Shown here: piece by piece, positions 1 to 10,129 of the stretch
Layout of the letters: every line of letters starts with the position of its first letter
Position numbering within the stretch: position 1 is the stretch's first letter
NCBI GenBank assembly: GCA_015039315.1
Contig: WIDE01000044.1
Location: forward strand, 57,994 to 121,993
Direction: 5' to 3'
Source of the DNA: Clavulina sp. PMI_390
Lineage: Eukaryota; Basidiomycota; Agaricomycetes; Cantharellales; Hydnaceae
DNA: 64,000 bases
Translations under genes and position numbers: made by a program
The notes under the pieces: model-generated
Seen by the model: the letters and a program-made list of their open reading frames with translations, nothing else
Told to the model about the DNA's origin: nothing
The model's database searches: none

Positions 1-86
1 CCCATCACGTTTTCAGCCCAGTTGGCTCCTTCAGCGGCAAAAGGATCATCGATGCGCGCCCTTCGGTGAAGGAAAGGGATACGCAT
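1..86 (-). CDS. Tandem membrane-protein family, copy A6 (5' end only, runs off window)
   Basis: Only the first 28 or so codons are inside the window, starting at the ATG complementary to 84-86. They read MRIPFLHRRARIDDPFAAEG and continue ANWAENVMG. This is the same N-terminus as the neighbouring copies starting at 1167 and 5088 (basic RRR/RAR segment, then DDPFA-EG-NWA). It therefore belongs to subfamily I of the array. A palindromic element lies about 113 bp upstream, as in the other two members of this subfamily. Function is unknown; the family looks like small two-pass membrane proteins with a basic cytosolic tail. Confidence 0.7.
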   Translation of the reverse strand, partial: MRIPFLHRRARIDDPFAAEGANWAENVM

Positions 87-198
87 CGTGTAGACACTAC
101 GAAGTCCGCCGCCAGAAAGAGGACGGGATGGCTATTGGAGAGGAGCGAGTTACATCATAGCCTTATTTATATCGCCCCAGTATCGAAGCGAGTTGAAA

Positions 199-220
199 TG
201 GCAGTGCGATAATACCGCCA
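199..220. promoter_or_regulatory. Imperfect palindrome upstream of copy A6
   Basis: TGGCAGTG, a 6-nt spacer and TACCGCCA form an inverted repeat about 113 bp before the A6 start. It is preceded by GAGTTGAAA, and the same context and spacing are found before copies A5 (1269-1290) and A2 (5193-5212). It may be a regulator binding site; that role is inferred only from conservation of sequence and position. Confidence 0.4.
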
Positions 221-396
221 ACACGGAAACTCGAGCCTCGAATGCATGGCATTTGATTTCTTGATCTATTCAAGGGAATTCCCACGATTGAATGAATATC
301 AAGCTGCACCTTTGTTCTTGGCAAAGCTTTTCTCTCCATGATTACATGCACCTTGCCGAATCAGAATGAAATAGCTAGCGAAAGGAAGAGGTGCGG

Positions 397-1167
397 TCAA
401 GGTTTGATGTTAGCGTCACCTGATGCCAACATCTCAATCATCACAACATGCCTTGCGGCTGGCCCAGACCGTGCTCCACCCTTAGGTCGCAATTGTGTAT
501 CCACAGCTCGATCTGTGTTAGGTTCTATAGCGCCCTGGTCCGTTTGTGGGCTAGCTTTAACTGGCTCGACCTCCATCGGGTTCTGAGCCCCTATCGCTGC
601 GGCACTCACCCACGCCTGAGCCTCAAAGGCCCCTTGGTTGCGCAGGGCTTCTGTCATCGCGACGGGAGGTGGCGCTGCGACTGCCATGGCAGGCAATAGT
701 GCGAGCACTCCATTAGAACGAAGCAACTCCTCTCGTCTAAGGCGTCTATCCTCTGCACGTTGCCGATATCGATCACCGCAGGGCCTGAAGCAACCCACGA
801 TGATGATTATAATTAGGGATCCACCTATGACTGCGCATAGCCCGCCCCAGACGGGCCACGCCCATCTAAACTTGGGCGGTATTGGTTTGTTCCAATTCCA
901 AGCAAAATACTGTGCAAATTGGATGTAAAGTGTCTTTAAGTACTCAGGAAGCGCGTCTTCGGCAACGTGGCAGGTGGCGCTGGCTATGGAAAAGAGATGG
1001 TGCAGACTTACGACACTGAAGCCCAGAAACATTAAGAACCCTGGGAGACAGACGAGGCAAAACACAAAACCGACAAGGGTTATACCTATTGCGTCAGCCC
1101 AGTTGGTTCCTTCAGCAGCAAAAGGATCATCTATTTGCGCCCTCCGGCGGAGAAAGGGGATAGACAT
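397..1167 (-). CDS. Tandem membrane-protein family, copy A5 (subfamily I)
   Basis: Two exons are predicted: 1012-1167 and 397-909, giving 222 residues. The 102-bp intron between them has a GTAAGT donor and a CAG acceptor. It happens to be in frame and free of stops, so an unspliced message would read 256 residues. The protein has a basic N-terminus with RRRAQIDDPFAAEGTNWA, a first hydrophobic segment around residues 27-51 (ending LPGFLMFLGF), and a second (VWGGLCAVIGGSLIIIIIVG) around residues 69-92. A strongly basic RYRQRAEDRRLRREELL segment follows, then an Ala/Pro/Glu-rich tail with EAQAW. This looks like a two-pass membrane protein with a long soluble tail. No known family was recognised; it is probably lineage-restricted. 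Confidence 0.6.
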   Translation of the reverse strand: MSIPFLRRRAQIDDPFAAEGTNWADAIGITLVGFVFCLVCLPGFLMFLGFSVVSLHHLFSIASATCHVAEDALPEYLKTLYIQFAQYFAWNWNKPIPPKFRWAWPVWGGLCAVIGGSLIIIIIVGCFRPCGDRYRQRAEDRRLRREELLRSNGVLALLPAMAVAAPPPVAMTEALRNQGAFEAQAWVSAAAIGAQNPMEVEPVKASPQTDQGAIEPNTDRAVDTQLRPKGGARSGPAARHVVMIEMLASGDANIKP

Positions 1168-1268
1168 CGTGTTTACCCCTCTTAGCGCGTCACGACGTGG
1201 GGGAGATGGAGCTTAGCGATCGCGGCTTCCGTTACAGCCTTATATGAGAGTTGAAGGGTGAGTTGAGA

Positions 1269-1290
1269 TGGCGGTGCATCGACACCGCCA
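1269..1290. promoter_or_regulatory. Perfect 8-bp palindrome upstream of copy A5
   Basis: TGGCGGTG, the spacer CATCGA and CACCGCCA form an 8-bp perfect inverted repeat 102 bp upstream of the A5 start codon. Related arms sit at the same distance before A6 and A2. No equivalent was seen before the three subfamily II genes. Confidence 0.5.
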
Positions 1291-1728
1291 GGAGTCCCGA
1301 AGCATAATTTGATATATCCACAGTGATTCTCATTACCCATGGTTGGAATGTCAGGCGTGTCAACCCTGAATAAATGGTCTCAAGCTGCTGCTTGGACAGA
1401 AAGCCGTTTCGAAAGGGGAACACTATAGTAGCGAGGGATTGAGCCCATCCTAAAACTCGTTAGGAAACCCTCAACAACGAGCGTCACGAACCTAGTTTCC
1501 ACGCGACGGTTGTAAATCTGATATCTGGTTAGAAAGGTCTGATAATGTAAGGGATGAACACTTGCCTCAACTCCCTCTTTCAGACCCAGTATTTTCAACG
1601 GTGGCTTTATGCGGTTTTCCAGCAGCTGAGGCAAAATCGATCTGCATTTCTTCTTGGGGCTGAGTCGATGTTTCGATAGTTGGAGGAACTCCAACATCGT
1701 ACTGAACCGCCCCTATTACATCCACCGC
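1291..1728. other. Intergenic, no gene seen
   Basis: This is the spacer between the upstream region of A5 and the 3' end of A4. An open frame at 1380-1697 (minus) resembles none of the family exons and has no supporting features. No RNA gene or repeat was recognised. Confidence 0.5.
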
Positions 1729-2277
1729 CTATTCCTGAGCTTCCAAATCTCCCTCTTCGCCCTCGTCGCGGCGACTTTCGACCATTGCTAGCTGAACGGG
1801 GACCCCAGGAGGCGTAGCCCCATCAACGGTAGGCATTCGTGCCAATATTCTGTTAGAATCAAGAATCACCTGTCTCCTATGCTGTCTCTCAACTGCTTGT
1901 AGCTCGTGACGTTCGCTGAAGGGCTCGAGGCAGAATGTTACGAGGAATACTAGCGGTAAAATGGAAATGATCATGAGGACCCCTCCCCAAATGGGCCACT
2001 GATATTTTGTAGCTGGAGTTGGGGTCCCATATATGTAGTACTATCCAGTGATTGGAGGTGATTGATGTTGCGGTGTCAATTTGGGATATTAGGGGAAGAA
2101 GTCAGATGAGAACAAACGCACAAGAATGCCGACAATGAACATGAGCGCCCCACCACCACCAAATACCCAGACGATAAAATAAAGAAGGAAGCTCGTCATT
2201 TTTCGTGCCCAGTTGGTCTCTCCGGCAAAGGGGTCGTCGACTTGCGCCCGTCGCCGAAGGCATGGCAGACGCATCAT
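1729..2277 (-). CDS. Tandem membrane-protein family, copy A4 (subfamily II)
   Basis: Exons are 2122-2277 and 1729-2040, with a phase-0 intron (GTGCGT donor) at the same place as in the other copies, giving about 155 residues. Exon 1 encodes MMRLPCLRRRAQVDDPFAG then TNWA, followed by a hydrophobic segment containing the Gly run VFGGGGALMFIVGIL. Exon 2 encodes YQWPIWGGVLMIISI and a second hydrophobic stretch, then a charged FSERHELQAVERQHRRQ segment and NRILARMP. This is the shortest tail in the array. The start is placed at the MMRLP methionine to match the other copies; an in-frame upstream ATG at 2313 would add 12 residues. Function unknown. Confidence 0.55.
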
Positions 2278-2841
2278 TGGGAGGAGCGAACGCTGTGAAA
2301 GTGTACGCCACACTAAAGGGGCATAAACTGCGTAGGTTCACGCTGGTTCTCCAGTGATAATGTTTATGGATGTCATCATAATGCTAATGCTGTGCAGGGA
2401 ATATAGCAATGACGGAGTCACTTGGTTCGACAGCCTCGATTATTAACAACATTTCAAATTCATGAGCGCTCACATAGTCACCCAGCCGAGAAAAGAGTGC
2501 GAAAAAGGCAATCCAGGATAAACGGCAACATAGAAGCGTCTCGTGTAAGAAGCACCCCTGTAAGGAAACGGGTGAGGGTAAATGCACCTGTGCGTGTATT
2601 TCTCACTCATTCATCCTGGTTTCAGGATGCACCAAGCGGTACTGTGCTTTACGGCCCAGGCTTGATATCTGATTCTCAGGCGAATATGCAATATTAAGCA
2701 TCAGCACGTATTGAGTACGTATAGCAAGCACGATTAAAAGAAAAAAGCAGCTAAGCTTGCATATTGTCATCGCTTGATCTGCTCCCTCTGGCGAGCTCGA
2801 TAGGTTTCCCACTCCAATTCCGTTCCTTACACTTCTAATCT
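2278..2841. other. Intergenic between A4 and A3
   Basis: Short overlapping open frames only. None resembles a family exon and no promoter palindrome like that of subfamily I was found. Nothing else was recognised. Confidence 0.4.
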
Positions 2842-3535
2842 TCACTGCGCTTCTCCTTCGAGCTGAACCACAGTCCCATCCACTCCTGTATCAGCCTTGT
2901 CTCGGCCTATCCTCTGGAACTCTTCAGATGACTTAGTTGGTACCTCAACCGCGGGAGCATCCCCGACTTGGTCACGAACCATGTCCCTTGGTTCATTGTC
3001 CAATGTCTGGGCTTTGAGATTTCTCTGATCGCGGCCGATATCTAGCATGGCGACTGGAGGTGTCATCACAGGGTAAGTTGTTTGTGCCGATAGGCAACGG
3101 CGCGACTACTCTGTTAGAGTTGTAAATCTCGTTTCTCCGGCGACGTCTCTCCTCGATGCGTCTCTTCCGCCGTGCAGCGAAGGGGCGGAGGCAGAAGGCT
3201 ACGAGGAAGACAAGAGGGATTCCGCATGCGAACATTAGTGCCCCTCCCCAGATAGGCCACTGATATTTGGTGGCTCGGGTTGGGTGTCCGAATATCCAAT
3301 ACTGCCAATTGTGCGAATTATTTAGTGACCCCGTCTAGTGGAGAGAAAGAAGATAGGAATGATAAACTCTACGAACAACGATCCCAGTAAAGCACATGAG
3401 TCCTCCACCACCAAGAAAGATCCAGAGGATCCAATAGGTCATAACCTCCATCGTTTTAGCCGGCCAGTCAGCTCCATCTTCGGCGAAGGGGTCGTCAATG
3501 CGCCTCGTACGGCGAAGATGACATGGTAGCTGCAT
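2842..3535 (-). pseudogene. Tandem membrane-protein family, copy A3 (subfamily II), frameshifted tail
   Basis: Exon 1 (3377-3535) encodes MQLPCHLRRTRRIDDPFAED, ADWPAK and a hydrophobic FLGGGGLMCF segment. Exon 2 starts at 3301 with YWIFGHPTRATKYQWPIWGG, a second membrane segment, and the basic RRKRRIEERRRRR segment ending NRVVAPLP. Near 3070 the frame that matches the paralogues changes. The reading frame from the membrane part runs into an unrelated tail and stops near 2993. The family-like tail (TPPVAML, then NLKAQTLD) lies in another frame down to 2842. A 1-nt type indel is the simplest explanation. A short unannotated intron is possible but no good donor-acceptor pair stands out. Confidence 0.5.
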
Positions 3536-4383
3536 CTGGATAGGGTGTAGTACTGAGGAGTAGAGCTTCTTGCACGACGAGCGGATGTAAGATATGGAAC
3601 AAGGCGATCCAGGGCTTCATACAAAGATAGAAATTGCTGTGCTGATTGGGTTGGGCCATCACGCTTCGGTAGCAGTGGAGGGAGATGAAGTAATTAAGCA
3701 AAAGGCTAAACCAAAATCACTTTTCTTCGGCCATCTTTATTATGAGAGACCCCGTGCTTTGGGGACTGAGTGAGCCGACGCTCCTGCTGGCTAATGGCGA
3801 GGATACAACCGTGTGCGATTTAGTTAAGGTGCTGGTGTAGGGCTATGGATGTAGAATCGAAAAGAGTGTCTCGGTCTCTAAGGAGATCTTTTTTTTTTTT
3901 ACCACCAGCGGTGAACATCCGCGCGGAGGACGGTGTTGGTTTTGGCTCAGACGTCTTGGGCCGACTGTTCACAACCGTGAGAGTATTCATCCTGGCTCTC
4001 CTACAGCTTCCGAGTGAACGAACCAGTGCAAAGTAGCATGCACCAGTACTGGTGACGTATTAAATCATAAACCCTTATCAATCCTTCACACAACCCGAAA
4101 ACAAAAACGCGGTCCGCCAGAAATAGAAGGATCCCATCTTGTGCTGCAAAAGGCGGCCTTCCGTTAGGTTAGCACGTTTTGATGGGTTGTCATTAATCCA
4201 TTCCACGCCCAAGGCTCTGATCCCTTTCGTTACGGTTTCTGCACTAGTATCTGATACAATGATTGAGTTTGGGTATCAGTGCAGCGACCTCGGCTTTAGA
4301 TCCACGCCACCCATCACCTCCTCACAGCGGCTCAGTATAGCTTATAAGAACAAGCACAAGGTTACACTTCGGCTGTATATGGC
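3536..4383. other. Intergenic, includes a 12-T run
   Basis: Upstream region of A3 and downstream region of A2. A run of 12 T lies near 3889-3900. No coding exon with family similarity, no RNA gene and no repeat unit were identified. Confidence 0.5.
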
Positions 4384-5088
4384 CTAAGATTGCGTGGTCA
4401 CGACGACGTGTGGGTCAGGTTCTGCTACATTGTCGTCCGTCGGTACCCGTTCTTCAGGCAATTCGAGAGCAAGGGGAGGTTCGGCTAGGTTCTCGACCTC
4501 TGCAGCTGTCGCTGCCCCACTCACCCAGGCCTGAGCCTCCAGTGCTCCTTGATTGCGAAACGCCTCTACCATCTCGGCTGGAGGCGGCGCCGCGCCCGCA
4601 ACTGGCGGCAATGGTGCGAGTGCTCGGTTGGAGTTGAGCAACTCTTCTCTCCGAAGCCGCCGAGCGTCTGCACGTCGCCTATACCGCGAACTCAAGGGCT
4701 CAGTGCACATCGCGATGAGGAAAACTATAAGGATTCCACCGACAACCGCGCATGCACCTCCCCATACTGGCCAAGCCCATCGAAACGTAGGTGTTACGGG
4801 CGACCCAAGAGCGAAGTACTAGGTCAAATGGGAGAACCGGGAAGTCGTGAGTATAACCCTAAACGGACTCCATCGAGTGACGACCCAATGGATGTCGCCC
4901 ATTGCAAAGAAACCGCGAAAGGAACTTACAAAGCTAAAGCCCAGGAACATGAGGAATCCTGGGAGGATAATGAGGTACATCACCAGGTAGGCTAGGAATG
5001 TGAAGAACTTCTCGGCCCAGTTCGTGCCCTCAGGAGCGAAAGGATCATCGGCGCGTGCCCTCGGCCGAAAGAAAGGTATGCGGATCAT
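4384..5088 (-). CDS. Tandem membrane-protein family, copy A2 (subfamily I)
   Basis: Exons are 4930-5088 and 4384-4818 (GTAAGT donor, CTAG acceptor, phase 0), giving 197 residues. The N-terminus reads MIRIPFFRPRARADDPFAPE then GTNWAEK. Membrane segment 1 ends LPGFLMFLGFSF, as in A5. Exon 2 begins YFALGSP and continues FRWAWPVWGGACAVVGG, membrane segment 2, then RYRRRADARRLRREELL, NRALAPLPPV, EAQAW and an acidic/Pro-rich tail. It is closely similar to A5, so these two are recent duplicates. A half-palindrome shared with A5 and A6 lies about 105 bp upstream. Function unknown. Confidence 0.65.
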
Positions 5089-5192
5089 ATCAATACCAAG
5101 CGACTCGCTTTTGACGGAAAATCGAGCCAGAAATTCACGCGTTGTATCATCAGTTGGTCTTTATGAGTACACAACCAAGACGGGAGTTGAAA

Positions 5193-5212
5193 TGGCAGTG
5201 CAAGCATCGCCA
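5193..5212. promoter_or_regulatory. Degenerate palindrome upstream of copy A2
   Basis: GAGTTGAAA followed by TGGCAGTG, a spacer and TCGCCA, 105 bp before the A2 start. It matches the elements at 199-220 and 1269-1290 in order and distance, although the right arm is eroded here. Confidence 0.35.
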
Positions 5213-5714
5213 AGCGGGAAGCTCGAGGCAGGATTTGATATCCTCGAAAGTCCCACGACCCCCGAGTTGAGCTGCATCAAGGCACGCGGCTTGAGGCCAC
5301 AATCGCAAATAGCATTTATGGTTTAATGTGACCGCCCAGTAGTACAGCCTTGAAGGGTGGTCAGACGGGCTGTTGCTGCGACGTAACCATCACGCACACA
5401 TCCGCAATCTTCTTCTGCAGGCATCCGAAGACTCTATCGAAGAAAGAAACAACTGTGCACTCGAAGCGCTAATCCCATCACTCAGACTGTCAAGATAGGA
5501 TCACATCAGCAAGGAGCTACAGGGATCATATGGTTGACATAGTATAAACCTAACGGGGGATTCGGTAAAGTTAGAAGTGGAGGGTTGATGTGACAGGTCA
5601 GGCGCAGTTCAATCAACTGGAGACCACCACAGGATGGAGGCTACAGGTGCCACCACAATAACCAACGCCAAGACATCCATCAGAAAGCCTGCGAAACTCC
5701 CTGGCCGGAAAACC
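5213..5714. other. Intergenic between A2 and A1
   Basis: The first part resembles the upstream sequence of A6 and A5 (GATTTGATAT and CCCACGA blocks after the palindrome), so the duplication unit included about 200 bp of promoter. The rest shows no gene. Confidence 0.45.
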
Positions 5715-6484
5715 TCATTCCTTGACCCTTGCATTTTGGTCGAAGCTTCCTTCGGATTCGAGTTCGGGTTCAGATTCGGGGTCAATATCGGTATCGGTCC
5801 CTCCAGGAGATTGTTTAACAATCTCATTTCGATCCACCATTTGCCCTTTTCCTGGAGACCTAGTTGACGAATCGACGACAGCAGCGCTTCCAACTTTTGT
5901 TTTAGCTCCCGCGACGATTGGATCGTTCGCCCATGTCATAGCTTCCAGCATCCCTTGGTCGCGGCGAACGGTTGGCCTTGCAACTGGGGAGGGGATCTTG
6001 GGAGGGGGAGCGTTTGCGGCAGCAGGGAATGGTGTTAGTTTAGGGAGTGGTACTGATACTCTATTGGACTCGATCAGCTGTCGCCGCCTGCGACGTCTCT
6101 CGTCCATACGCCTCTCGCGCCGCCACTCGAAGGGCCGAAGGCAGAGTGCAGTGAGGTAAAAGAAAGGGATTCCACATAACATCACAACAAACCCTCCCCA
6201 GACCAGCCACTGATAGTTCGTGGATGGTCCCGGGTGGCCGCGTACAGCGTACTGTCAGCTGAAAGTATCAATATTGCCATTGCGATGGAGGAGAAGGGAT
6301 GTGAAATATGCGATATCCTTACAATAATGCCGCCTATAAGCATCGATGCTCCGCCACCGATAAAGATAACTAAAACCAGGGGTCCTAGGAACTTCATCAG
6401 CTTTCCAGGCCAGCCAGTTCCTTCAGGCTCTGGGGCCAGGGGGTCATCGACTCGACCCCTACGGCGAAAAAGTGGAAGAACCAT
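5715..6484 (-). CDS. Tandem membrane-protein family, copy A1 (subfamily II)
   Basis: Exons are 6323-6484 and 5715-6251 (GTAAGG donor, ACAG acceptor, phase 0), giving about 232 residues. Exon 1 reads MVLPLFRRRGRVDDPLAPE, GTGWPGK and a hydrophobic IFIGGGASMLIGGII segment. Exon 2 begins YAVRGHPG, then NYQWLVWGGFVVMLCGIPF and a second membrane segment. A very basic RRERRMDERRRRRRQ segment follows, then NRVSVPLPKL, and a long tail that becomes acidic and Ser-rich (ESEPELESEG). It has the longest tail of the array. It shares exon structure and the order of conserved blocks with the other five copies. Function unknown. Confidence 0.6.
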
Positions 6485-6976
6485 TATGAGGAGGGGGATT
6501 TGGAGCGATGATGGAAGGGAGACTATTTAGCAAACGGTAAGCCAATGTCTTAGAGCCTCATGCTAGTCCTTGACCTGGCTGGTGTATTGCACTCACTGCA
6601 ATGCGGTGCTAGGCTTGATTAGGTTGGGTCACCTGTCATTCCTGACATTCACTTTGGAATTCGGGCTTGGCGTTCACCAACATTGGAAAAAGATCGAGAG
6701 GATTCATTCAGTTAGCCAGAAAGGAAGAGAATTCTTCATTGGGGTGGGACGCAGGCTCGTTGATGAATGACGTCCTCAAGGAGCGCCGACACGGTGGTTC
6801 TGGCGATTGAGATAGTTGCTAGCACGATTTTGAATTTGAAGACACTCCTTATTGCGAGTGTCTCTACTTGTAATTCTAAAAGTTGACTGCTTGCTGTGGA
6901 CCACAGGTGGATGACATTGGGAGGAATGATCGGCAGCCCGGAACTTTCCGGCCGTCCCGACTCCTGCGACAGCAAT
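6485..6976. other. Intergenic upstream of SRP72
   Basis: Divergent promoter region between A1 (minus) and SRP72 (plus). No element was recognised with confidence. Confidence 0.4.
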
Positions 6977-8188
6977 ATGCCACCCAAACCGACCACCTCG
7001 ACGTCTGCTCCTTCCAATCGGACTGGAACCTCAAAACCCTCTCATACAGGGAAATCGGCCAAGCCAAAAGCTCCGAAGGCTCCAAGACCAGCCAGCGAAC
7101 AATTACAGCGGCACTTCACCTCGCTATGCGCTCAGATCGAGGGAGGACACTTCGCCAATGCCATCAAGTCCTGTGACCGCAGTGTGTAGTTCTGCTACCC
7201 CACGTTTTGTAGTTTATAATCGATGCTAACCACTTCTTCTCCTGTTTGCTCAGTCTTGAGATTAGCTCCAAACGATGAAGATACTCTGCAGACCAAACTC
7301 TTCCTCCTGCTTCAGACAGATCAGTACACTGCTGCCTGGGATTTACTTGAATCTTCGACACCTAGCAGTCCCCTACCCGCATCAATCAACACCAACTTCA
7401 ATAGAGCATACGTGCTTTATCGCTTGCATCGTGGACCAGAAGCGAGCGAGACGTTGGGAAATCTGACTGACAGAGGAAGCCAACATCTAAGTGCACAACT
7501 TGTGAGTTTGGCTTTTCGATTGATACATGAGTGCAGTTGCTGATTGCCATTACAGAAAGTCAGAGATGGGGATTACCATTCCGCTCGGGACATATATAAC
7601 AATCTTTTAGATGACAGTGTTGCTGTAAGCCGTTATTCTCTATCCTACCGTCACCAGCGAAGGCAGATCTCATTCCATCATACTCAGGATACGGATGAGT
7701 ACGCCGACGTGCTCGCCAACCTCGAGAATACCCAAGCACATATCGACTTCCTCGAGAAGGGCTATCTTACCGGCGTCCACGCTCTTCCCACAGCCCAATC
7801 TGCCAGCGCTCTTGAGGCTCTACCTGCTCCATCCATCATATCAGCTCTCTCTGCGGTCACGAACCTCCAAACGGCAGCCGCGTCGACCTCTGCGGCACGC
7901 AAGGTCGAGGCCCACGCGACAAAGGCCCCACGCAAGTCTCGTGTACCGAAACACGTGATCCCAGGTACTACGCCCATGCCTGACCCCGAGCGCTGGCTCA
8001 AGAAGCGGGAGAGAACCAACATCGGGAGACATTACGGCAAGGGGAGACAGAAGGGCGCTGGGATGGGGGTTGGATCCACTCAGGGAGCTGCAGTCGCCGA
8101 CCCTGTCCCTTCGGCTTCGAAGGGATCAGGTGGGGGTGGGAGTGGTGGTGGTGGGCAGCAGAAACAGAAGGGGAGGAAGGGGAAATAA
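6977..8188 (+). CDS. SRP72: Signal recognition particle subunit SRP72, short form
   Basis: Four exons, 6977-7181, 7254-7501, 7556-7624 and 7688-8188, give 340 residues. SRP72 is the large TPR protein of the signal recognition particle; it pairs with SRP68 and binds SRP RNA. Seen here: a Lys/Pro/Ala-rich N-terminus, TPR-like helices (HFTSLCAQIEGGHFANAIKS, ILRLAPNDEDTL, FNRAYVLYRLHRGPEAS, DGDYHSARDIYNNLLDD) and a basic Ala-rich linker. The SRP72 C-terminal signature PMPDPERWLKKRER follows, then KGRQKGAG, GSTQGA and a GSGGGG/Lys-rich tail. Family members are usually 600-670 residues. The central and later TPRs, roughly 300 residues, are absent with no break in exon 4. The start is the ATG at 6977; an in-frame ATG at 6896 would add 27 residues and looks non-conserved. 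Confidence 0.85.
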
Positions 8189-8334
8189 TCAACTTTGTCC
8201 ACAGGGTGTCCATTCACCGATCCTCCGCCCTTCGAATGTTGCTCAGATATTGATTAGTTTACCCAAATCCATTGTATGTACACCTCCGTTGGTTCTCTGT
8301 CACTGTTGGCATCCCACAATGAACATGTAAGAGG

Positions 8335-10129
8335 CTAAAGCTCCTCTATCAACGTCACCTTGGAGCTCGGGTTGCGCAACAACGCTCCTGTGGTCGATTG
8401 GATACGCAAGCTTTCTCCAGGCACTGACACAAGATGATCATGTCGATCATGCACTGGTGACGATGACGACAGTCCTTTCGCAGTAGCTACTTCCACTTCC
8501 AGCTTTGCAATTTTGGCTCGGACTGCTTGGCGGACGCGTTCATATGTACCCGCCGAGATCACCGATGCCTGTACGGCGTAGAAAGCGAGCTTCATGGTGA
8601 TATGGTTATTATAACCCTTCGGCTTGGCTGTCTTGGCACCTATTTTTGGACCTTCATCCATGGTAGATGTATGAGCGGAAATTGAGTGTGGCGGACCCGA
8701 GAGAGCAACCGCCGGCGATTCGCTGCCTGATTGCCCTGCGGAGTTGGGCTCGGACTGTCCTTCAATGTGTGGGAGGAAAAGTGTACGCAAATCCACGAGA
8801 AGGGTGTGAAGGTTCGACCCTCGGATGCTCGTCGCATTGGCTTCGAGGAGATCGTTCTCCGGTGTGGTGGCATCACTTGGCGAGAGGGTTGTGACTCGTG
8901 ACGGTTGGAGCAATGCCGAGGCATCCTCAAGCAATGTGATCATGCCACCTGACGATGCCTATATTGATGGATCAGCAATCAGCATTATAGATGCCGTCGG
9001 CGGCCGTAGTGACCCATGGGTTCAAGCGGAGACCAAAAGCTCCGCAGATCATTGTCGAGGAACAACTCACCGCGTCGGTACGCGACCAAATTTCTGTGAC
9101 AACCTGATCGGCGCTAGTAAATAATATCGAAGATTTCCGGTCTGTGACGAAAGGTGCAGTTTGAGCGATGTCCTCGCGAGCTGCCTGCGCATCATCCTCG
9201 GAGCCTGGACGCCGCAAGTTTGCTAGCGGCGACGACACGAGATGCCGGGTTGTGAAGGCATAAGCGAGACTATAGAACGTAAAATACGTCAGTGCTGCTA
9301 CGAGCGCGAGCTCAAAATAGTTGAACGGACCATATGGCGAGAAGATTGAACACAAATTTTGAGGCGTCAGAGGGTGCTGTCCCTAATGGGGAATCTGAAA
9401 GCGGCACTAGCGAGTTCATGTCAGGCGACAATGATTTCCACCATGGGGTGAAATTTGATGTCTCAATATCATGATCATGAATCAACTGTTCTGCGCCGCT
9501 TCCTGAAGGGTCTTCTATCACCGCTGCAAATTTTGCGCGCTGGGTTTCAGAGAGCAGTGACAAGAGAACCGCAGGGTCCATGCGATCTTCAATAATTTTT
9601 GGATAAGCGGTCATGACACATTTCTCAATCGCAGTGGTGGCAGTACCTAAGTCAAGTCCATTAAGCTTTTGAGCCAACTGGCTGGTGTCGTTTTCATCAT
9701 CGTCATCGGATCCATCACTATCTGCTTCGCCGGCATCATCTTCAAGACGCTTCAGCATCTCAAGCATGCTCCGGCGATCATCAACCGATGTGTCAGGCTT
9801 TGTTCGGATTTCGTCCTCGATTGCGCTTCGATAGAACGACTCGGTACATTGGTTATGTGCCTGTAGTAGGCAAGGAGACGCAGATGAGCAGGAGATTCGT
9901 GGTGGGAATTTCATTAAGGGAGAGACCGGCCTCGGAGCGGTAACAGGAAAGAGAGCAATAGCCGGCATTGCATGAAGGGCAGGTGTATTGAGAGAAGTTA
10001 CGGCCACAGCTGGATGAGAAGAGTTAAAACGGAGGATGGGGTGGCAAACACGCTCATTGACAATTTGCACAAGCCTTTCTCTTGAAGCGAAGATGTTGAA
10101 TCGCCCTCCAAACGGGAAGTCAAGCTCAT
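8335..10129 (-). CDS. ZNHIT2: HIT-type zinc-finger protein, ZNHIT2-like
   Basis: Minus-strand multi-exon gene. With a start at 10129 and a first exon to 10062 spliced to 10009, the N-terminus gives a zf-HIT finger: CKFCGRNFSQYTCPSCNAGY then CSLSCYRSEA and HNQCTESFYR. The Cx2C, CPxC and CxxxC pattern is complete. The acidic segment at about 9690-9740 and the motif TPWWKSL follow. A C-terminal domain has AYAFTTRHL, the CDS-like block PKGYNNHITMKLAFYAVQAS and the terminal TLIEEL. Human ZNHIT2 ends in the same TLIEEL block. Known role of the family: bridging R2TP/RUVBL chaperones to U5 snRNP and snoRNP assembly. The splice donor after CYRSE is unclear (no good GT in frame), so that junction is tentative. 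It is convergent with SRP72. Confidence 0.8.

Noticed and set aside
397..1167. Single 256-residue uninterrupted reading frame for A5
   Set aside because: Comparison with A2 and the other copies shows a GTAAGT...CAG intron in the middle; the extra 34 residues have no counterpart.
6896..6976. Upstream start of SRP72 (MDHRWM...)
   Set aside because: The added 27 residues look unlike the family N-terminus, which is Pro/Lys-rich from MPPKP.
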